In this document: one piece after another, positions 1 through 5,565 of the stretch
Position numbering within the stretch: the stretch's first letter is position 1
Layout of the letters: each line of letters starts with the position of its first letter
Assembly (NCBI GenBank): GCA_946186175.1
Contig: CAMHMG010000187.1
Span: forward strand, 1-6,012
From: an uncultured Clostridia bacterium
GTDB taxonomy: Bacteria; Bacillota; Clostridia; Lachnospirales; Lachnospiraceae
DNA length: 6,012 bases
Reading direction: 5' to 3'
The notes under the pieces: generated by a model
Told to the model about the DNA's origin: nothing
Databases searched by the model: none
Seen by the model: the letters and a program-made list of their open reading frames with translations, nothing else
Translations under genes and position numbers: made by a program

Positions 1-1
1 T

Positions 2-787
2 ATGATAGCAAAAAAGAAAATAGCAGCAATCACTTTATCAACAATTATGGCAGCATCTATACTTACAGGATGTGGTGCCGGTTCTTCCAACTCAGCAGTA
101 AATGAGACAGAGCAGGCAGAATCATCTGCAAAAGCAGCTAATATAGCAGATTACAAAGGACGCACCTTTACAGGCAGAGTAACCTCTATCAACGGTAATG
201 AAATAACCGTTTCTATCGGAGGTGGTCCAATGGGAGAAATGGGACAGCGTCCGGATCAAAATTCCGATGATGGCAACAGACCTACTCCTCCGGACATGAA
301 CTCTAATGATGAGAAAAATCAAGCTTCTCCTGATTCAAATTCCAATGATAGCAACAGACTTACTTCTCCGGATATGAATAACGATGATGGCAACATGCCT
401 ACTCCTCCGGAAATGAACAACGATGATGACAACAGGCAGGCTCCTCCTGATATGAATAGCAGTGATGCTAACAATGATAATTCTTCGGATAACAGACCGG
501 ATAGAAAAGATCATGAAAGCAAAACTATCACATTTACAATTGATGATGAAAGTGTATTGGAAGATATAGAAATTTCTGATATAACGGAAAACACAAGACT
601 TGCCGTAACAGTAGATGACAACGGCAAGATATCAAAAGTTGCCAAATCATCTGACAATATGAAACCAGGTGATAAGGGCGAACGCCCGGACAAAGCCGGA
701 AGTACTTCTAACGAAAGCACTAGCTCTGACAATAAAGCTAACGACAATGATACTGACAATTCTGACAATGGTGAAAGTTCACTGTAA
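2..787 (+). CDS. Secreted lipoprotein with acidic 13-residue repeats
   Basis: A 261-residue exported lipoprotein. A basic N-terminus (MIAKKK) and hydrophobic stretch lead to the lipobox L21-T22-G23-C24, so C24 should be lipidated and the protein anchored outside the membrane. Residues 51-74 (YKGRTFTGRVTSINGNEITV) look like the first strands of a small beta domain. Residues 173-216 (SKTITFTIDDESV onwards) look like its continuation. Between them, residues 84-161 hold six Asp/Asn/Pro-rich repeats. The tail after 217 is low-complexity Ser/Asp/Asn. Similar Lachnospiraceae lipoproteins, often described as DUF5666-like, have a Pro/Gly/acidic insert in the same place; this is from memory. The gene begins at base 2, so its ribosome binding site is outside the window, but the signal peptide makes this ATG convincing. 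Ligand and function are unknown. The acidic repeats could bind cations or act as a wall-spanning spacer. Confidence 0.85.
   Translation: MIAKKKIAAITLSTIMAASILTGCGAGSSNSAVNETEQAESSAKAANIADYKGRTFTGRVTSINGNEITVSIGGGPMGEMGQRPDQNSDDGNRPTPPDMNSNDEKNQASPDSNSNDSNRLTSPDMNNDDGNMPTPPEMNNDDDNRQAPPDMNSSDANNDNSSDNRPDRKDHESKTITFTIDDESVLEDIEISDITENTRLAVTVDDNGKISKVAKSSDNMKPGDKGERPDKAGSTSNESTSSDNKANDNDTDNSDNGESSL
251..484 (+). repeat. Six in-frame 39-bp repeats (13 aa each)
   Basis: Prolines at residues 84, 97, 110, 123, 136 and 149 of the lipoprotein are exactly 13 residues apart. Each begins a unit of the form P-[DE]-x-N-[SN]-[DN]-[DE]-x-N-x-x-x-[PSN], with the fourth to sixth positions varying slightly. 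The DNA is repeated with a 39-bp period but has diverged, so the array is old enough to have gathered substitutions. Copy number may vary between strains. Confidence 0.8.
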
Positions 788-871
788 TCATATAATTATG
801 ACTTAGTACTTTTTCAATAACATACTCTCCTTATAATTTATAAATAGTCACCTGCAGTTCAGGCATCGTAC

Positions 872-913
872 CGCCCCCAACAGTTAGACCAAATAATCTA
901 ACGATTGGGGGCG
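872..913. repeat. Long G/C-rich inverted repeat: terminator or IS-end remnant
   Basis: The left arm 872-888 (CGCCCCCAACAGTTAGA) pairs with 897-913 as 9 bp, a 2-base mismatch (881-882 against 903-904), then 6 bp, with an 8-base loop. It lies between the convergent lipoprotein and ParE-like genes, so it could stop transcription. However, the plus-strand tail (ATTACTTCT) is a poor U-tract and the minus-strand side has none. The arm resembles terminal inverted repeats I recall for IS3-family (IS150-group) elements, so it may be two IS ends brought together, or a small MITE-like remnant. The structure is certain; its identity is not. Confidence 0.6.
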
Positions 914-934
914 ATTACTTCTAAAAAACCTAAA

Positions 935-1237
935 TTATATATTTCTCCCTTGATACTGCACCGTTACAACATAGACAATTTTTTCAACTTCATTTATCTT
1001 AAATATAGCTAAATAATTATCAATAAGAAGTTGCTTATAACCTTTCTCAGCATACTTTCCCTCCAGCCTATCCTGATGAGATGAAGGAAATGTCTCTAAA
1101 GACTGAATAGCAATCCATATCCTATCTGTTTGTCTTTTAGCATTTTCCGGAGCAAGCTTTTCTAACGCAATATAAGCATAAATATCATCTATATCCCTAA
1201 CAGCTCTGGGATATAACATTACTTCGTATTTATCCAT
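935..1237 (-). CDS. ParE/RelE-family toxin
   Basis: A 100-residue protein with the full ParE/RelE pattern. YEVMLYPRAVRDIDDIYAYI (residues 4-23) is the first strand and helix. A second helix follows around residues 29-48 (LAPENAKRQTDRIWIAIQSL), then LETFP (47-51). The last strands follow: YKQLLIDNYLAIFKI (67-81) and KIVYVVTVQYQGR (86-98), ending in the usual Tyr/Arg-rich C-terminus. Family members poison gyrase (ParE) or cut mRNA on the ribosome (RelE); sequence alone does not decide which. The ATG at 1237 overlaps the antitoxin stop by 8 bases (ATGGATAA) and has only a weak Shine-Dalgarno (AGAAG), which suggests translation coupled to the antitoxin. Length is normal and no defect is visible, so this is the one toxin in the window that looks functional. 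Confidence 0.9.
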   Translation of the reverse strand: MDKYEVMLYPRAVRDIDDIYAYIALEKLAPENAKRQTDRIWIAIQSLETFPSSHQDRLEGKYAEKGYKQLLIDNYLAIFKINEVEKIVYVVTVQYQGRNI

Positions 1238-1493
1238 AGTACTTCTGATTCAGCATATTCATAGCCGCATTCAATGCTATAGGCTGAGCCCCTTCTTCAA
1301 CTTCTTTTTCAGCCTCATATATAGCTTGGTCAACCTTGTTAATCTGGGCAAATCGCTCATATAATTCTGCGCTCATAACAACCAAATCACTATATCCGTT
1401 CTTTGTAATAAAAATTGGCTCTTGGCTTTTATGTGCTAACTCAGAAATATCACTTGTATTTCTTAAATCTCTGATTGGCATAATCATCGGCAT
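1230..1493 (-). CDS. Phd/YefM-family antitoxin
   Basis: An 87-residue antitoxin and repressor. The N-terminus (MPMIMPIRDLRNTSDISELA) is the Phd/YefM DNA-binding fold, followed by the classic EPIFITKNGYSDLVVMS segment (about residues 25-41). The C-terminal half is helical and acidic (YEAEKEVEEGAQ) and would wrap the toxin. The start is ATG at 1493: a perfect AGGAGG at 1507-1502 lies 8 bases upstream. A GTG at 1502 is in frame but overlaps that ribosome binding site, so it is rejected. The gene precedes and overlaps its toxin, the usual order for this family. The operator palindrome just upstream fits autoregulation by the antitoxin-toxin complex. Confidence 0.9.
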   Translation of the reverse strand: MPMIMPIRDLRNTSDISELAHKSQEPIFITKNGYSDLVVMSAELYERFAQINKVDQAIYEAEKEVEEGAQPIALNAAMNMLNQKYYG

Positions 1494-1513
1494 ATTCAAC
1501 ACCTCCTCTTTTA

Positions 1514-1540
1514 TGACATAATTATAGCATAATTATGTCA
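1514..1540. promoter_or_regulatory. Operator palindrome of the Phd/ParE operon
   Basis: TGACATAATTAT (1514-1525) and its exact reverse complement (1529-1540) are separated by AGC, giving a perfect 12-bp inverted repeat. It covers the -10 box of the antitoxin promoter and the expected transcription start, the standard position for Phd/YefM autorepression. Binding by this antitoxin is inferred. Confidence 0.75.
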
Positions 1541-1549
1541 CAGTGTGAA
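1521..1549 (-). promoter_or_regulatory. Promoter of the Phd/ParE operon
   Basis: On the minus strand, TTCACA (1549-1544) and TATAAT (1526-1521) are 17 bases apart, close to the housekeeping sigma consensus. The predicted start near 1514 gives a leader of about 20 bases with AGGAGG in it. The -10 box sits inside the operator palindrome. Confidence 0.75.
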
Positions 1550-1586
1550 GTCATTTCCGCGTAAAGTGAATTTTTAAATTCCGTAA

Positions 1587-1618
1587 AGTAACCGTAATGT
1601 AAATAAACTTCGGTTACT
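1587..1618 (-). terminator. Possible terminator after the membrane cluster
   Basis: AGTAACCG (1587-1594) and CGGTTACT (1611-1618) form a perfect 8-bp stem with a 16-base loop, starting one base past the stop codon of the 143-aa gene. On the minus strand the stem is followed by TTACGG rather than a real T-tract, and a second small hairpin lies at 1568-1581. This could be a weak terminator or a 3'-end stabilising structure that separates the cluster from the Phd/ParE operon. Confidence 0.4.
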
Positions 1619-1619
1619 C

Positions 1620-2051
1620 TCATCTTTTGAGTTCTGTATGAAATCTCATATAATACACAGTAAATTCCTCTATCAACATTTGTACTGATATGATAGAAAA
1701 TATAATCAAAAGAAAACCTATTAATATTATTGATATATTATAATCACTTCCGCTATGTATATTTAAAAACTCTTGTATTACCATCATCATCGCAAGAATT
1801 GTCATTCCAATATATGAGACCATACCTACAGCTTTAATAATATTATTCCTTTTTGCAACGCGTTTCTCATTATCTACATTCTCAATTCTGTCGTAATCCA
1901 TTCCGTCACCCATATTATTCATCAGATACAATTCATCAATAAAATCATATCCCTTCACATAATAATTGTACGGATCATATGGATCAATGATTACGTGAAG
2001 TTCCGGAATATTAATAGTATTTCCTGTCCTCAATATTTTCATATTTGACAT
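1620..2051 (-). CDS. Hypothetical two-helix membrane protein
   Basis: An unrecognised 143-residue protein. Its N-terminal 70 or so residues are soluble and acidic, with a Tyr/Asp-rich patch (IIDPYDPYNYYVKGYDFIDE, about residues 22-41). A basic stretch (KRVAKRN) precedes two helices: about 73-96 (IIKAVGMVSYIGMTILAMMM) and 106-126 (ISIILIGFLLIIFSIISVQM). A short charged tail ends in HTELKR. By the positive-inside rule the N-terminal domain is probably cytosolic. The start is uncertain. ATG at 2051 and ATG at 2042 both lack a good Shine-Dalgarno (a GGAG lies 15 bases before 2051), and GTG at 2072 has none. With any of these the gene overlaps the end of the preceding small membrane gene by 32-62 bases. 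It is the last member of the minus-strand membrane cluster. Confidence 0.65.
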   Translation of the reverse strand: MSNMKILRTGNTINIPELHVIIDPYDPYNYYVKGYDFIDELYLMNNMGDGMDYDRIENVDNEKRVAKRNNIIKAVGMVSYIGMTILAMMMVIQEFLNIHSGSDYNISIILIGFLLIIFSIISVQMLIEEFTVYYMRFHTELKR

Positions 2052-2288
2052 TAAGTATCTTTTCTGCTCCACGCCTATGTAACTGTATTTTTTTAATTAT
2101 TTTTCCAGACAATAATACAACTAATAACAATAAAGTAAATATTATAAATGCGATCAATAAAACACCTGCGATTTTTTATCAATTTCTTGAACAAAAAACA
2201 GCAATACCGAAAGCAAACCTATAAATAAAATAACATTTACTAAGTATCCATATATTATTGAAACAATACTATATCTGAAACTCTTCAT
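2011..2288 (-). pseudogene. Small two-helix membrane protein, split by a -1 base in an A6 run
   Basis: Translation from ATG 2288 has a good ribosome binding site (GAGG at 2299-2296, 7-base spacing) and overlaps the end of the PLD-like gene. It gives a 44-residue protein with one helix (VNVILFIGLLSVLLFFVQEI) ending at TGA 2156-2154. Adding one A to the A6 run (T6 at 2172-2177) instead reads on: ...QEIDKK then IAGVLLIAFIIFTLLLLVV, a second helix and a basic tail. This ends at TAA 2013-2011, for 92 residues and a coherent two-helix protein. As it stands, the second part could begin only at TTG 2157, which overlaps the stop as TTGA and has AGGTG five bases upstream. Two coupled one-helix proteins are therefore the alternative to a frameshifted gene. 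I favour a single broken or mis-sequenced gene. No family is recognised. Confidence 0.6.
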
Positions 2289-2988
2289 TGGCGTTCCTCA
2301 CACTTATCCTAACAGTCCTCTCAAAGTCTTCTTCTATCTCTGTAACGCTTCGATTTTTCCTTTTTCCCATTTGCACACACATTTGACGATATGAGCCGCG
2401 GTTTGTAAAATCGACTTCATCAACTACAGCTTTATCTCCATCAGCTGTACATAAATTGGTATAAATAAACCCATTACGATATTCAAAGAACTCCACTCCT
2501 AAAGAGATCAATTTCTCAACCTGTAATTTCGTAATTGTAAATATTGACTTCTGTTTTTCCGAACCGGCAAGAATGATCTTAATCTCCACTCCTCGCTTTG
2601 CAGCATTTATCAAAGAAGTTTCCATTATCTCATCGACTTGCAAAAAAGGTGTAATAATATGCACGTATTTCTCAGCGCTGTTGATAATATCCACATATAC
2701 CTTTTCCCTTTGCTTATCCTTAAATGTAGGATAATTACTGCTATATGCATCTATATTATCTTCATCCGGAATCCCGTAATTGATCGGTACATCCAAGGCT
2801 TTATAAAACACCACACTAATATTATTAAAACTCTTTTTATTATCTCCCCATATGAGATTATCCTTCTGTTCCCCCTTATCTGTTGTTACCATTTTTTTCA
2901 ATAGGTGAAATAAGTATGGAAGCATAATTGTAAATGCAAGAGAAAGCAGTGCCAGATTTACAATCACCTGTGTAATAATATCAACCAT
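2269..2988 (-). CDS. Membrane-anchored PLD-like protein, cardiolipin-synthase second half, catalytically dead
   Basis: A 239-residue protein with one N-terminal helix (about residues 3-30). It is followed by a region matching the second catalytic half of clostridial cardiolipin synthases: KVYVDIINSAEKYVHIITPF (96-115), AAKRGVEIKIIL (129-140), LISLGVEFFEYRNGFIYTN (160-178) and DKAVVDE (185-191). In the family the last part reads roughly H-A-K...D..AVVGT.N. Here the catalytic His is Y176, the Lys is N178, D183 remains, and the G-[ST]-x-N element has become DEVD. The entire first HKD half is absent. It should therefore not transfer phosphatidyl groups. A structural, lipid-binding or regulatory role is inferred. 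ATG 2988 is chosen because a GGGGGG ribosome binding site (3001-2996) sits 7 bases upstream; TTG at 2994 would be one base from it. The start overlaps the zinc-ribbon gene stop by 8 bases, so the two are coupled. Confidence 0.75.
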   Translation of the reverse strand: MVDIITQVIVNLALLSLAFTIMLPYLFHLLKKMVTTDKGEQKDNLIWGDNKKSFNNISVVFYKALDVPINYGIPDEDNIDAYSSNYPTFKDKQREKVYVDIINSAEKYVHIITPFLQVDEIMETSLINAAKRGVEIKIILAGSEKQKSIFTITKLQVEKLISLGVEFFEYRNGFIYTNLCTADGDKAVVDEVDFTNRGSYRQMCVQMGKRKNRSVTEIEEDFERTVRISVRNANEEFQI

Positions 2989-4588
2989 TGTCAAGCCCCC
3001 CTCTGTACTTATACTGGGGTAGTGTTCTTGTTATCATCCGGTTATGATATCTGACAAGCCTAAGCATTGCTCCGGTACATATGAGCATAGATATAATTAT
3101 CCCTGTACCTCTAATAATATCTGATACCTTTAACATGAAACACAGTAATTCAATAATAAATGCTATCAACACCCACCAGAATGGATTTTTTCTTTTAGAA
3201 TCATATATTTCTTTAAAACTTTCTCTACCGGTTAAAAACACAGCTATGGCAAAAAAGAACAATCCCAGGCCAAGCAGTATATGTGCTGTTTCCGGATCCC
3301 CCAAGCCTCCATCTGTGCCAAACGTTATTGCCACTATGTGCGCTCCAAATCCCAAAAGCCCGCCACCTACTGTCCAGATACTGGTTGCGTTCTGAAAATC
3401 AAGCCTACGTTTATTAACATCAATCTTCTTACCCTTTGCAGCATGGAAACCTATGTCCTCTATGAGATTTTCTATCTCCCACATCTTCTTAATATTGAAA
3501 GCATATACACCGGCAACACAAAGAACAGCTATTGCCATCATATATGTAGCAATAAGCGTACTCATGGTAACATTAAAAAACTGCATCAATATACCTAACG
3601 TGGCAAAAATCGGCAGTGACAAAAACAGATTTTCTCCTATATATTTCTTTCTATCAATAGGAAGTCTGCCTGCCAGTTTCCCTGTCTGTCCATTGATTGC
3701 TACATGAGCCACTCTTCCATTTTTTCTATAGGTGAGCAGCCACACGGGAAGCATTGCAAGTTCGGCTTTTCCCATCAATGTATGATATGTATCCGAAGCA
3801 TATGGCACTTGTTCAATATGATATCCATATAACTCGGGCTGAGTATCTATAAATGATGTAGTTGCATTATTGATCATTTCTTTTGCCCCGGACATATATA
3901 CGTCTTCTGTGACATCTGCTATATCTGCATAGAAACCACTAAGGAATGCCGGCGAAAAGTCCTGAAGCTTTCTCATGTCAAACGGTGTCAACTGCTCACT
4001 TAACTCATCCTCAAAAGCTGCAGAAGCATCAAATGCCACTCCACGGTACTCACATTTCAGATCTCCGTATACGGAATATCCCTTTATCTTTTCCTGGTTA
4101 TCTTCTACAATTCTCTTCTCATTCTCTTTCGTTGCAAGCACTTCTACAGGACCATTCTGCGATGCATTGTATATCCAATAGGGTACATAGATTCCACGAA
4201 AACTGTCAATGTGCTCAGCATCTTTAAGCCAGTCCGGAGAATATCTTTCCCTTTTAAGCTTAGCGCTATAAATCCTTTTACAATCCTCTTTAGAGACCGT
4301 AAATGGAATTATATACTTAGGACTCTCCATGCGCTCAAGCCTTCCCTCCAGCACAGAAGATGCCCCGCAAAAACTGCAATACGCTAATGCCTGCGTATCC
4401 ATACTGTATATCTTTCCGGCACACTGTGGGCAGGTAAACACAGTCACCTCATACTGCTGTTCCTCGTCCGCTTCCATTCCACCACTTACTTCGTATGGAT
4501 CAAACAGACTCTTACAGTGGGAACATTTTAATTTGCCTGACTCTATATCATATTGTAAATTACCCGCACAGTTTTTACATGTGTACAT
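2981..4588 (-). CDS. Double zinc-ribbon protein with about six membrane helices
   Basis: A 535-residue protein. Two four-cysteine zinc ribbons occupy the N-terminus: C4-x2-C7...C22-x2-C25 and C53-x2-C56...C71-x2-C74. A soluble region of about 240 residues follows, with GIYVPYWIYNA (132-142) and MLPVWLLTYRKNGRVAHVAI (279-298) plus NGQTGKLAG (299-307). This signature is typical of Firmicutes proteins loosely labelled TFIIB-type zinc ribbon or wrongly PriA-like. About six helices follow, near 320-338, 341-363, 402-423, 434-453, 468-486 and 489-510. It has no helicase motifs, so a replication role is not supported. B. subtilis YdjG, a zinc-ribbon membrane protein of a membrane-stress operon, is a possible distant analogue, from memory. 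ATG 4588 has GAGGGAG (4601-4595) at 6-base spacing. No clear promoter is visible just upstream. Function unknown. Confidence 0.85.
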   Translation of the reverse strand: MYTCKNCAGNLQYDIESGKLKCSHCKSLFDPYEVSGGMEADEEQQYEVTVFTCPQCAGKIYSMDTQALAYCSFCGASSVLEGRLERMESPKYIIPFTVSKEDCKRIYSAKLKRERYSPDWLKDAEHIDSFRGIYVPYWIYNASQNGPVEVLATKENEKRIVEDNQEKIKGYSVYGDLKCEYRGVAFDASAAFEDELSEQLTPFDMRKLQDFSPAFLSGFYADIADVTEDVYMSGAKEMINNATTSFIDTQPELYGYHIEQVPYASDTYHTLMGKAELAMLPVWLLTYRKNGRVAHVAINGQTGKLAGRLPIDRKKYIGENLFLSLPIFATLGILMQFFNVTMSTLIATYMMAIAVLCVAGVYAFNIKKMWEIENLIEDIGFHAAKGKKIDVNKRRLDFQNATSIWTVGGGLLGFGAHIVAITFGTDGGLGDPETAHILLGLGLFFFAIAVFLTGRESFKEIYDSKRKNPFWWVLIAFIIELLCFMLKVSDIIRGTGIIISMLICTGAMLRLVRYHNRMITRTLPQYKYRGGLDNG

Positions 4589-4612
4589 AAATGTCTCCCT
4601 CGATCATTTTTC

Positions 4613-4890
4613 TCATTTATGATGCCATTTCTCAAAATATTCCGGATATGCATCATAAATATTCTGCATATACAACGCCCCTTTAACCATATATTTTGAT
4701 GGACTATTAGGATCCACAAGAATCATAATGTCCGTTGGCGCATTTTCATTCCTAAAAATATCACGAAATGCAGAATCAGCTAAAGCATCTGTTACATATT
4801 TGTATTACACATTACCCTCAGTAATATATTTAAAAAGCCATATCATTACATCAGCAATAATACGGCTCTTTTATCATTCCACTCAAACAT
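4613..4890 (-). pseudogene. Decayed 92-codon gene after the PIN gene
   Basis: ATG 4890 overlaps the PIN gene stop by 8 bases (ATGTTTGA) and starts MFEWNDKRA, then runs into a stop at codon 15. In the next frame the reading is coherent: RIIADVMIWLFKYITEGNV, an in-frame TAA, then YKYVTDALADSAFRDIFRNE, continuing through MILVDPNSPSKYMVKGALYM to a TGA at 4615-4613. Adding one base near the A4 run (T4 at 4869-4872) joins the two frames into 92 codons with a single internal stop. The protein-like composition, the neat overlap start and the 24-base gap to the zinc-ribbon gene suggest a real gene that has decayed. An alternative is that only a short C-terminal peptide from the ATG encoding MILVDPN is made. 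I do not recognise the family. The hairpin at 4836-4867 lies inside it, flanked by the two lesions. Confidence 0.5.
4832..4872. terminator. Terminator-like hairpin behind the PIN operon
   Basis: AGCCATATCATT (4836-4847) pairs with 4856-4867 over 12 bp with two G-U type wobbles and an 8-base loop. The flanks are A5 on the left (4832-4836) and CTTTTAT on the right, so it could act in both directions. For minus-strand transcripts the tail reads TTTTTA. It lies about 15 bases beyond the PIN gene stop, which is ideal for ending that operon, but it is also inside the decayed 4613-4890 gene. If that gene were intact it would be coding sequence, so the assignment is tentative. Confidence 0.45.
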
Positions 4891-5295
4891 TTTCTATCTT
4901 TAAAAAATCTTCCGGCAATATTGCAGGAATCTCAGAACCCGCAAAATCATCTACATTTCTAGTAATAATATAATTTGCATTGACTCCGACAGCACATTTA
5001 TCCTGTAAACAATCCTCAAAATCTTTAAAATCACTTTTTTAATAGCATTAATCACTTCATCATGATCTGCTCCAACCACAGTCAAACATTTACATACATT
5101 AACAAGCCACTCCCTGCGTTCATTTTCCGGCAGCTTCCTTAATATATACCAAAGATTAGAAATAGAATGAAACGCAACAAATCCCTGAATTTCTCTAGAG
5201 GCACATTTCTTCATTACCTCAGTTGATTCTTTTTCAAATGGCTGACGCTTTATAATAAAATCAATAATCACATTAGTATCAATTAGTGCTACCAT
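4883..5295 (-). pseudogene. PIN-domain (VapC-like) toxin, frameshifted at an A6 run
   Basis: The reading from ATG 5295 begins MVALIDTNVIIDFIIKRQPF, the PIN-domain start with metal-binding D6. It continues correctly to NAIKK at residue 87, then turns into unrelated residues and stops at 114. Adding one A to the A6 run (T6 at 5035-5040, codons 86-87) restores SDFKDFEDCLQDKCA, NYIITRNVDDFAGS and IPAILPEDFLKIENV, ending at TGA 4885-4883 for 137 residues, the normal family length. The restored part holds the conserved acidic positions (DFEDCLQ, about 92-95) and the TRNxxDF motif (112-118), so the protein as encoded would lack its nuclease centre. PIN toxins are Mg-dependent RNases. The gene overlaps the upstream antitoxin-like gene by 17 bases. 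Decay, a sequence error or reversible slippage remain possible. Confidence 0.8.
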
Positions 5296-5539
5296 ACCTT
5301 TCAGCCCTTGCCTCCTCTAGTTCTTTATCCGGATCAAAATCTACCGGAAAATAATGTTGAATATTATCTCTTGCTTCAAGCATCTTTTCAAACGCTTCTT
5401 TTCCTTCACTGTTATATACATTTTCTATCTGTTCTTTTTCGTGTGGCATTAATCGTCGTATTATTTCTATAAGAAAACTAACATTATCATCAGATAAATT
5501 ACCAATCATACTAACTGCCTGCTCTTGTAGTAATGACAT
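5279..5539 (-). CDS. Probable antitoxin of the PIN toxin
   Basis: An 86-residue, mostly helical acidic protein: MSLLQEQAVSMIGNLSDDNV, then FLIEIIRRLMP (about residues 22-32). A helical middle follows and an acidic tail, VDFDPDKELEEARAERYG, of the kind antitoxins use to wrap a PIN or RelE partner. I do not recognise a named DNA-binding fold with certainty. Antitoxin is inferred from size, composition, first position in the operon and the 17-base overlap with the PIN gene. The start is ATG 5539, with AAAGGTGG (5555-5548) 8 bases upstream. GTG codons at 5551 and 5548 are in frame but lie in the ribosome binding site. The reading frame is intact, unlike its partner. Confidence 0.7.
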   Translation of the reverse strand: MSLLQEQAVSMIGNLSDDNVSFLIEIIRRLMPHEKEQIENVYNSEGKEAFEKMLEARDNIQHYFPVDFDPDKELEEARAERYGSTN

Positions 5540-5565
5540 AAGAAACACCACCTTTCTTTTCTATT

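Noticed and set aside
251..484. CRISPR array
   Set aside because: The repeats are in-frame, diverged, directly adjacent without spacers and part of a coding sequence.
122..768. Minus-strand frames across the lipoprotein gene
   Set aside because: They mirror the repeat-rich plus-strand gene, which has a signal peptide and lipobox.
2172..2177. Programmed -1 ribosomal frameshift at AAA AAA
   Set aside because: A -1 shift would join the frames, but the heptamer is T-AAA-AAA rather than A-AAA-AAx, and I see no clear downstream stimulatory structure. Kept only as a remote option.
2269..2988. Active cardiolipin synthase
   Set aside because: The first HKD half is missing and the His, Lys and G-T-x-N of the second are replaced.
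3081..3707. Overlapping plus-strand open frames opposite the zinc-ribbon gene
   Set aside because: They are antisense to a well-supported 535-residue gene, overlap each other, lack ribosome binding sites and have no domain-like content.
2981..4588. PriA helicase or phage replication protein
   Set aside because: Such labels come from the zinc ribbons only. There are no Walker or helicase motifs, and six membrane helices are present.
3946..4622. Further plus-strand open frames opposite the zinc-ribbon N-terminus
   Set aside because: Antisense shadows with Ser/His-rich, non-protein-like composition. The minus strand carries clear zinc-ribbon cysteines here.
4728..4973. Plus-strand 81-residue frame over the PIN gene end
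   Set aside because: It runs antisense to the restored PIN C-terminus and the decayed gene, with no ribosome binding site.
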